From: Pseudomonadota bacterium
Lineage (GTDB): Bacteria; Pseudomonadota; Alphaproteobacteria; Acetobacterales; Acetobacteraceae
DNA length: 11,596 bases
NCBI GenBank assembly: GCA_021807975.1
Contig: JAKBCJ010000111.1
Location: 1-11,596 of the forward strand
Direction: 5' to 3'
Under the pieces are notes generated by a model, which did no database searches, was not told the origin of the DNA, and worked only from the letters and a program-made list of their open reading frames with translations. Positions 7,901 to 11,596 of this stretch are shown piece by piece (the first letter of the stretch is position 1; every line of letters begins with the position of its first letter). A program made the translations under genes and the position numbers.

Positions 7901-7972
7901 GGCAAACGTCAGCGCCACCATGATCAGCACGATGGATCGGGTGTGCCGGGCGACAAAGCCTCCAAAGCTCAT
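4901..7972 (-). CDS. RND efflux pump, inner-membrane transporter (AcrB/CusA superfamily)
   Basis: A 1023-residue proton-driven inner-membrane pump of the usual family length. It shows the two-fold RND layout: TM1 near 11-30, a periplasmic domain 31-330, TM2-TM6 about 333-500, TM7 522-540, a second periplasmic domain, then TM8-TM12 from 851 to about 1005. TM4 has the proton-relay Asp pair in LLIDDVITMVEH (Asp397-Asp398). In TM10 the Lys of AcrB-type drug pumps appears replaced by Glu921 in GIGTEMAIFYVSEY; Glu at this place is seen in metal-exporting (HME) pumps, but other metal-pump signatures are not clear, so the substrate is unassigned. The start ATG (7972-7970) overlaps the adaptor stop as ATGA and has AAGG at proper spacing; an upstream in-frame start at 8017 would overlap 49 bases and adds an atypical N-terminus. 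It is the last gene of the operon and is intact. Confidence 0.93.
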   Translation of the reverse strand: MSFGGFVARHTRSIVLIMVALTFAGVIAAFSMPIGLFPETAFPRILVNLGAGSRPASQTALLVTRPAEMAVRSVPGVLGVRSSTTRGSAQLAINFDWGTDMIASTLQVESAIAQILPSLPAGTTYSTSRMTPTVYPIISYALLSDHLSPVALQDLALYQIAPLLASIPGLARTDVQGGQTREIEVLADPHRLATYGIGMTELAQAVSAGNQLQAVGRLQDNHKLFLVVADRSLSAAAGIGDIVLRSNPTGIVRVRDVATVRDGVVPQWVEVSEDGQPAVLFNVYQQPSGNTVEIAAAVRAKLAAFKLPQGVSLKAWYDQSELVLQSAGSVRDAVLIGLALSGIVIFAFLRSWRAALIALLIVPATLSVTVLLLSLLGLSLNIMTLGGIAAVVGLLIDDVITMVEHLARRAGARGEDGRAAGIDAVLPATREFIKPQTGSSLATVIVFVPLSLLTGVTGAFSKALSVTMAVSLVVSYLMTILLVPVVMRRLVNFDRWTDPGVAGKTWLDRRHGWLLDRLISRPALLAIALVPLLALGVIAYRQVPTGFLPQVDQGGFAMDYYAKPGTSLAETNREAAEIDAWLHANPQVETFSRRLGTTLGNDITEAYHGDYFVRMKPNHTLSTPDMITAALAWVDDNVPGLVVEASQLMEDRIGDLTSVPQPIEIKLYGADQAVLMPVAAKVAAKIGKVPGVLEVRSGIVLAGDSLDLKIDPLRAAVEGLTPGDVTQAVDTALTGTVATELPLATKTVGVRVRLDGSRRLRQTELAKLPIRAPDGHVVPLDRVASIHSVTGEPQISRDNLQPMIAVTGRIEGRGVSAAIADITRELDAPGMLGAGIRYELGGLYQQQQIAFIGLAKVFVAALIAEFILLLFLYERFWLPAIIITCSLFSTVAVFTGLWLSGIALNITALMGMTMVIGIGTEMAIFYVSEYIELEHQMPARQALREASRNRLRPITMTTLAAILTLLPLALALGAGSGIQQPLAIAIVAGLLLQYPLVLLAMPVMIGLTTKSPSKMGKYAGSPT

Positions 7973-9000
7973 AAAGCCTTGCCCGTGCGCACCGCCATGC
8001 CGTCCGCCAGTTGCCACGCACCATCGACGACCAGGGCATTTCCCGGCTCTATATTCCCCGTGACCAAGTCGGTATCGCCATTATTGACCTCGACTGTCAC
8101 GCCGACGCGCACGCCATGGCCCCCTGCGACCTGGAAAACCCATGCGCCGCTGGCATCGCTCAACACCGCGGCGTGAGGCACCAGCCAGCCCTTTAACAGA
8201 CGGACCTGGATATGGGCGGCGAATGCTTCGCCAGACAGCACCTCGTCGGGTGGCACCGATATGTCCGCATCGACCATCCTGGTCAGAGGGTTCAGCACGC
8301 CATCAACCCGTATGACGCGCCCGGCAAGCGGCTCCCCGCCGGAGAGCCGTGTCAACTCCGCCGTCTCGCCGGCACGGATACTGTGAATCTCCGCAGGATC
8401 GACACCGACTGTCACGACGAGGCCGTTGCGCGCGATCAGCGTCAACAGAGGCGTGCCCGGTGCTACGCGAACACCCTGCGCCACCGGGACAGTCTCGACG
8501 ATACCGTCGAAGGGCGCCGTGACCGTCGTTTGTGCGTCACCCGCGCCCTGCAGCCGGAGCGCGTCGAGAGAGGCGGCTGCATCAGTGACAGCCTTGTCCG
8601 CCTGCGCCAACTGGTCGCGCGTAGCCAAGTGCCCGGCGAGCAGTTGGGCTGTGCGGGCGCGTGTGGCGCGGGCGGTGTCCAGTGTGGTGACCGCCTGGCG
8701 ATAAAGGCTGATCGCGGAGGGGGAGGGGCGAAAATCCAGCAGCTTGTCGCCCATTCGGACGATCTCGCCCGGTGTGACAGCGATCGCCGTCACTTGGCCG
8801 TCAACCTGCTGGCTGATCGTGGCGGCGGCATCGAATGCCGGGCGAGCAACGCCGTAGGCCGTGACGCGCTCCGGTAGCGTGCCTTGGCGGGGCATGACCG
8901 TAGTGACCAGCACGCTTGTGGGTGCCTCCGCTGCGGGCAGCCGCGCCGACGGCAGCATGATTGCGAGCAGGCCGGCCGCTATCGCAGACAGCGACCTCAC
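7969..9000 (-). CDS. RND periplasmic adaptor subunit (membrane fusion protein, HlyD/AcrA-like)
   Basis: A 343-residue adaptor that links the inner-membrane pump to the outer-membrane channel. Residues 1-24 form a Sec-type signal peptide (hydrophobic AIAAGLLAIMLPSA, Ala-rich cleavage region LPAAEA) with no lipobox Cys. The two halves of the lipoyl/barrel-sandwich domain are VDGQVTAIAVTPGEIVRMGD (66-85) and the block from TVTAPFDGIV to about 189, separated by an alpha-helical hairpin at about 95-152. Beta-barrel and membrane-proximal parts follow (FAAHIQVRLLKGWLVPHAAV near 260-279). The start is GTG at 9000-8998, overlapping the channel gene's TGA as GTGA; the stop overlaps the pump start as ATGA. 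Both overlaps indicate translational coupling and fixed stoichiometry. It is slightly short for the family, consistent with a single short hairpin. Confidence 0.92.
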   Translation of the reverse strand: MRSLSAIAAGLLAIMLPSARLPAAEAPTSVLVTTVMPRQGTLPERVTAYGVARPAFDAAATISQQVDGQVTAIAVTPGEIVRMGDKLLDFRPSPSAISLYRQAVTTLDTARATRARTAQLLAGHLATRDQLAQADKAVTDAAASLDALRLQGAGDAQTTVTAPFDGIVETVPVAQGVRVAPGTPLLTLIARNGLVVTVGVDPAEIHSIRAGETAELTRLSGGEPLAGRVIRVDGVLNPLTRMVDADISVPPDEVLSGEAFAAHIQVRLLKGWLVPHAAVLSDASGAWVFQVAGGHGVRVGVTVEVNNGDTDLVTGNIEPGNALVVDGAWQLADGMAVRTGKAL

Positions 9001-10415
9001 AGGTGCGAATCATCCGGTGTGGACCCGGCTTGCGTAAATGGCGGCAGGCCGGCGCCGGTTAACGTCGCGATAGCAACCTGTTGGTCGAGCACGGATTGTT
9101 CGAGGTCCAGGACTTGTTGCTCCTTGGTGATCTGTGCCGAAACCAAATTGACGTAAGTCAATTCATCCAGGTCGCCGGCGCTCCAGGCGCGGGTTGCGGC
9201 ATCGGTGGCAACTCGGTTCGCTGCGATCTCGCGGCGGCTGGCATCGAGCTGCCGCTGTCCCAACGCGATTGCAGCCAGCATGGCGCGCACGTCTCCATCA
9301 GCGGCGGTGAGACGGGCCTGATACTGATCGTGCAGCAACGACCGCGTGGCGCGGTCGATAGCGATCTGGCCTTGATTGTGGTTGAAAATCGGCAGGTCGA
9401 ACGTTGGCTGCGGACCGAGGCTATAGTCGTGGGTGTTGTCGATGCCGCCGGCGAGACCAAACGAGAAGGCTGGAAACTGCCCGAGGATCGCGGCCCACAC
9501 CCGTTCGTCCTGTGACCTGTAGCCCATCTGCAACGCGATGAGATCGGGTCGAAACGTGGCGAGATGGGGAAGCCGCTCCAATACCTGCACCGGGTCGAAC
9601 GGTGGCAGGCCCGGGGTAGGCTCCAGCGGAATTACCACCGAAGGATCCAGACCGAGCAGCGCATCGAGTTGCTGCTGACGAGTCTGCTGCAGTCGCTTCA
9701 ACGTCTGTACAGCCGCCCGGGCCGCCTGTAAGGCGGTTAAGTCGGGGATCACGGTCGCAAGCGTGGCATTCTGGTCGGCCATGGCGCGCGTGGAATGCTC
9801 GTAGCGGGTCTCGTAAAGCCGGCGCGCCCGCTCTAGCACGCTAAGCTGGCGGTCGCCTTCAATCAGATCGACGGCGAGCAGGCGCGCCTGACCCATGGCC
9901 TGCCATTCCTGCCATAAGATCTGGGCATCGACTTGCCGGCTCGCATATTGCGCGCTGCGGCGCAGCGCCGGGCGCAGCAGGACGGCCCGCAGATCATAGG
10001 TAAGCGAGACCGTCCAGGCGTTGTTGAGCGCGTTCGGAGCGTAGGTGTTGAACTGGTAGATCGGGCCGAAGGATGGATTCGGCAGCAGACCGGCCTGCAC
10101 TAGCTGCGCGTCCGCCACGCCGTGCTGGCGACGTTCAGACAGCAAGACAGGACCGTTCTCAACAGCAAGCGTTGCTACGTCATCTACTGTGAGCGGCCGA
10201 TCAATCGACACATTATCGTGTTTCAGCGAAGCAAGGTCGGGGGCGAGTGCTGCCTTGGTCGGCAGGTCAAGCGGACGGTAGGTATCGCACCCAGCAACCA
10301 TAAGTATAAAACCCGCAGCGACCACCGCGCGGAGTTTAAGAACAAACGTCCGTTCGCCTTTTAACGCCCTGATAACTTTTCCTTCGACGTATTTGATAAT
10401 TTGTAAAATTCTCAT
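8997..10415 (-). CDS. TolC-family outer-membrane efflux lipoprotein (channel subunit)
   Basis: A 472-residue outer-membrane channel, first gene of the efflux operon. An unusually long basic N-terminal stretch (30 residues, several Lys/Arg) precedes the hydrophobic segment VVAAGFILMVAGC, whose VAGC is a lipobox; mature protein would start at lipid-modified Cys43. Two OEP repeats follow, about 75-265 and 285-462, typical of TolC trimers; QLVQAGLLPNPSFG (near 105-118) and LPIFNHNQGQIA are family-typical strand/turn segments. The ATG at 10415 is the only sensible start, since no other ATG or TTG lies before the signal core, but it has no ribosome site, and the first 25 codons are AT-rich compared with the rest. 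The gene starts 72 bases after the dioxygenase stop codon, and its stop overlaps the adaptor start. Confidence 0.92.
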   Translation of the reverse strand: MRILQIIKYVEGKVIRALKGERTFVLKLRAVVAAGFILMVAGCDTYRPLDLPTKAALAPDLASLKHDNVSIDRPLTVDDVATLAVENGPVLLSERRQHGVADAQLVQAGLLPNPSFGPIYQFNTYAPNALNNAWTVSLTYDLRAVLLRPALRRSAQYASRQVDAQILWQEWQAMGQARLLAVDLIEGDRQLSVLERARRLYETRYEHSTRAMADQNATLATVIPDLTALQAARAAVQTLKRLQQTRQQQLDALLGLDPSVVIPLEPTPGLPPFDPVQVLERLPHLATFRPDLIALQMGYRSQDERVWAAILGQFPAFSFGLAGGIDNTHDYSLGPQPTFDLPIFNHNQGQIAIDRATRSLLHDQYQARLTAADGDVRAMLAAIALGQRQLDASRREIAANRVATDAATRAWSAGDLDELTYVNLVSAQITKEQQVLDLEQSVLDQQVAIATLTGAGLPPFTQAGSTPDDSHL

Positions 10416-10419
10416 ACGG

Positions 10420-10446
10420 CAGGACCGTTTTAGCGAAATCGTCCTG
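10420..10446. promoter_or_regulatory. Inverted repeat CAGGAC-N15-GTCCTG at the efflux operon start, candidate operator
   Basis: Perfect 6-base arms (10420-10425 and 10441-10446) have centres 21 bases apart, two helical turns, as expected for a dimeric repressor binding one DNA face. GG/CC outside the arms extends the symmetry with one bulged base. One arm lies in the spacer of the proposed promoter and the other just downstream of its -10, four bases before the channel gene's ATG. No regulator gene is adjacent to the operon, so a distant repressor would be needed. Confidence 0.35.
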
Positions 10447-10455
10447 GCCCGGCAA
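10427..10455 (-). promoter_or_regulatory. Candidate promoter of the RND efflux operon, near-leaderless
   Basis: On the minus strand TTGCCG (10455-10450), a 17-base spacer and TAAAAC (10432-10427) form a four-of-six plus four-of-six match. Transcription would begin near 10420, only a few bases before the ATG at 10415. This would explain the missing ribosome site by giving a nearly leaderless mRNA. Read-through from the dioxygenase gene is the alternative. Confidence 0.35.
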
Positions 10456-10487
10456 CTCTCTTTTTGATTTTGTTAATGAACTAAATC

Positions 10488-11255
10488 TTACGCGAACGAA
10501 TAGGCATCCATTCTTAGAGACGAATACATAGCCGAGGTGTGAAGACGGTGTGCCGCCCCTCCGGCGCCCATCGCGACATACAGCGGCAGCAAATGCTCGT
10601 CCGTCGGATGCTGGCGTTCCGCGTACGGAGCCCGGGAGCGGTATTCCAGCAAATCCCGGGTCCGGCCCCCGGCGATTGCCGCGTCGAACCAGTCAGCGAA
10701 CGCCACGACATCCGGCGGCTGCTGACCATCGATCGCATCGCGGCGTAACAGCCGCAGATTGTGGGTAAACGACCCTGATCCAATGACCAGCACGTTGTCC
10801 TCGCGCAGCGGCGCCAGTGCCTGACCCAGACGCAGGTGATGGTCTGGGCCGAGCTGCGACTGGATACCCACCTGCAGCACGGGGATATCGGCGCCGGGAT
10901 ACATCAGGGTCAACGGCACCCATGCGCCGTGATCCAGCCCGCGTTCCGTGTCGATGCCAGTTTCCAGGCCGGCGTCCCGCAGCAGCCCGGCGGCCTTGTC
11001 GGCCAGCGCCGGGGCGCCCGGCGCGTCGTAGCGCATCGCGAACAGTTCCGGCGGGAAGCCGTAGAAATCGTGGATCGTGGTGTTGCGTTCGACTTTGTTC
11101 AACGCTGGAATCCGCGTCTCCCAATGCGCCGATGCCACCAGGATCGCGGCGGGTTTTCCAAGCTCCCGCCCCAGTCCCAGCATGAAGTCGCGAGAGGGCG
11201 AGTCGGTCAGGGCCATCATCGGTGAGCCGTGGCTTAGGAACAGGGCGGGGAACAT
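10488..11255 (-). CDS. 4,5-DOPA dioxygenase extradiol-like protein (DODA/YgiD, LigB superfamily)
   Basis: A 255-residue cytoplasmic enzyme of the class III extradiol dioxygenase fold. The ligand pattern agrees with the E. coli YgiD/plant DODA group: His9 in FLSHGSP, His44 in SAHWET and His221 in TDEHLLPL, with the same spacing (35 and 212 residues) as the three zinc ligands known for YgiD. His165 in GSGSFTHNLR and His109 in RGLDHGAW are the other conserved histidines. Family members open catechol rings such as L-DOPA, but the physiological bacterial substrate is often unknown. The start is ATG at 11255-11253 with a weak AAGAGA upstream. It follows a DoxX-family gene by 61 bases and precedes the efflux channel gene by 72, so one transcript could cover all. 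Its last 38 codons also exist as a detached copy at 4606-4724. Confidence 0.9.
   Translation of the reverse strand: MFPALFLSHGSPMMALTDSPSRDFMLGLGRELGKPAAILVASAHWETRIPALNKVERNTTIHDFYGFPPELFAMRYDAPGAPALADKAAGLLRDAGLETGIDTERGLDHGAWVPLTLMYPGADIPVLQVGIQSQLGPDHHLRLGQALAPLREDNVLVIGSGSFTHNLRLLRRDAIDGQQPPDVVAFADWFDAAIAGGRTRDLLEYRSRAPYAERQHPTDEHLLPLYVAMGAGGAAHRLHTSAMYSSLRMDAYSFA
10489..10606. repeat. Direct repeat, right copy (3' end of the intact dioxygenase gene)
   Basis: Partner of 4607-4724, in the same orientation, 5882 bases apart and 115 of 118 bases identical. This copy completes the intact gene. The match stops inside the stop codon (TAA here, TAG in the left copy), and sequence beyond it is unrelated. 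Confidence 0.93.
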
Positions 11256-11316
11256 GGTTCGGTCTCTTTTCGCTTACAGTGCTATCATCGGGTATCCGCT
11301 GACGGCGGGCAACCGC

Positions 11317-11596
11317 TTAGGCTCGCGCGCTGCCGATGCCCGGCGTTCCGGCCGCATAAGCACCGCCGCCAAGAAGCGCCTGGACGACCAGCGCCACGAT
11401 CCAGAATGCCGGATATTCCCAGCCGCCATTCGGGTTGTTGAAGAAGAAGCCGTTATGCCCATGCACGGTGGCGATGGCGCCGATCAGGACGGGTGTCAGT
11501 GCCAGCGCCACGACCCTGGTGTACAGCCCGGCGATCAGCGCCAGTCCGCCGACCACTTCGGCCAGCATGGTCAGATAGGCGACAAAGCCCGGCACG
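11317..11596 (-). CDS. DoxX-family membrane protein, N-terminus outside window
   Basis: The 92 complete C-terminal codons visible encode the last two to three membrane segments of a DoxX/YphA-type small integral membrane protein. Recognisable pieces are FVAYLTMLAEVVGGLALIAG, LYTRVVALALTPVLIGAIAT, then VHGHNGFFFNNPNGGWEYP and a final hydrophobic helix. The family normally has about 130-160 residues and four helices, so the first helix lies beyond base 11596; the GTG near the edge is probably internal. DoxX-family proteins have no settled biochemical role (redox and thiol stress links have been reported). The dioxygenase gene begins 61 bases downstream in the same direction, so they probably share a transcript. 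Confidence 0.85.
   Translation of the reverse strand, partial: VPGFVAYLTMLAEVVGGLALIAGLYTRVVALALTPVLIGAIATVHGHNGFFFNNPNGGWEYPAFWIVALVVQALLGGGAYAAGTPGIGSARA

Larger units (their letters stand above)
4725..10488. other. Segment between the direct repeats, a possible acquired efflux cassette
   Basis: This block holds the complete three-gene RND operon, its promoter region and 176 unassigned bases, and nothing else. It is bounded by two copies of the 3' end of one gene, the usual sign of insertion into that gene's end. It carries no integrase, transposase or transfer gene, so it cannot now move by itself. The boundaries given are the inner edges of the repeats. Confidence 0.4.

Noticed and set aside
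7973..8017. Upstream start for the RND pump at 8017
   Set aside because: It would overlap the adaptor gene by 49 bases and add a Gly/His-rich N-terminus not typical of RND pumps; the ATGA overlap start at 7972 has a better ribosome site.
10456..10487. T-rich stretch after the dioxygenase stop, considered as a terminator
   Set aside because: On the coding (minus) strand it is A-rich and no stem precedes it, so it cannot be called an intrinsic terminator for the dioxygenase gene.

Overview
The window is high-GC bacterial DNA, most like an alphaproteobacterium and possibly an acetic-acid bacterium (Acetobacteraceae). That placement rests on gene content and base composition only and is tentative. 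Almost everything reads on the minus strand; the one convincing plus-strand gene is a small Ner/Nlp-type DNA-binding protein at 3114-3401. No tRNA, rRNA, CRISPR array, complete insertion sequence or integrase was found.

Layout. (1) 1-2062: a sugar-uptake locus with a ROK-family regulator followed, one base later, by a ribose-type (CUT2) ABC transporter ATPase that runs off the left edge. (2) 2276-3401: a divergent pair of regulators, an XRE/S24 (CI-like) repressor leftward and a Ner-like protein rightward. This is the layout of the immunity switch of Mu-like transposable phages, but no other phage gene is present. The repressor has Ala where the S24 family has its catalytic Ser. (3) 3623-4510: an NAD-type beta-hydroxyacid dehydrogenase (3-hydroxyisobutyrate dehydrogenase / 2-hydroxy-3-oxopropionate reductase family). 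(4) 4606-4724: the detached last 38 codons of a DODA-type dioxygenase gene. (5) 4901-10415: a complete tripartite RND efflux operon in the order outer-membrane channel, periplasmic adaptor, inner-membrane pump, with 4-base overlaps at both junctions. (6) 10488-11255: an intact 4,5-DOPA-dioxygenase-like LigB-family gene, preceded by a DoxX-family membrane protein that runs off the right edge.

The main observation is that the efflux operon lies between two direct copies of the dioxygenase gene's 3' end (4607-4724 and 10489-10606, 115 of 118 bases identical, 5882 bases apart). One copy is part of the intact gene and the other is an orphan fragment. This is the footprint left by elements that integrate into the 3' end of a gene and restore it, or by recombination through the repeat. 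It suggests that the pump operon was added between the dioxygenase and the dehydrogenase. Second in interest is the orphan phage-like switch with a predicted non-cleavable repressor.
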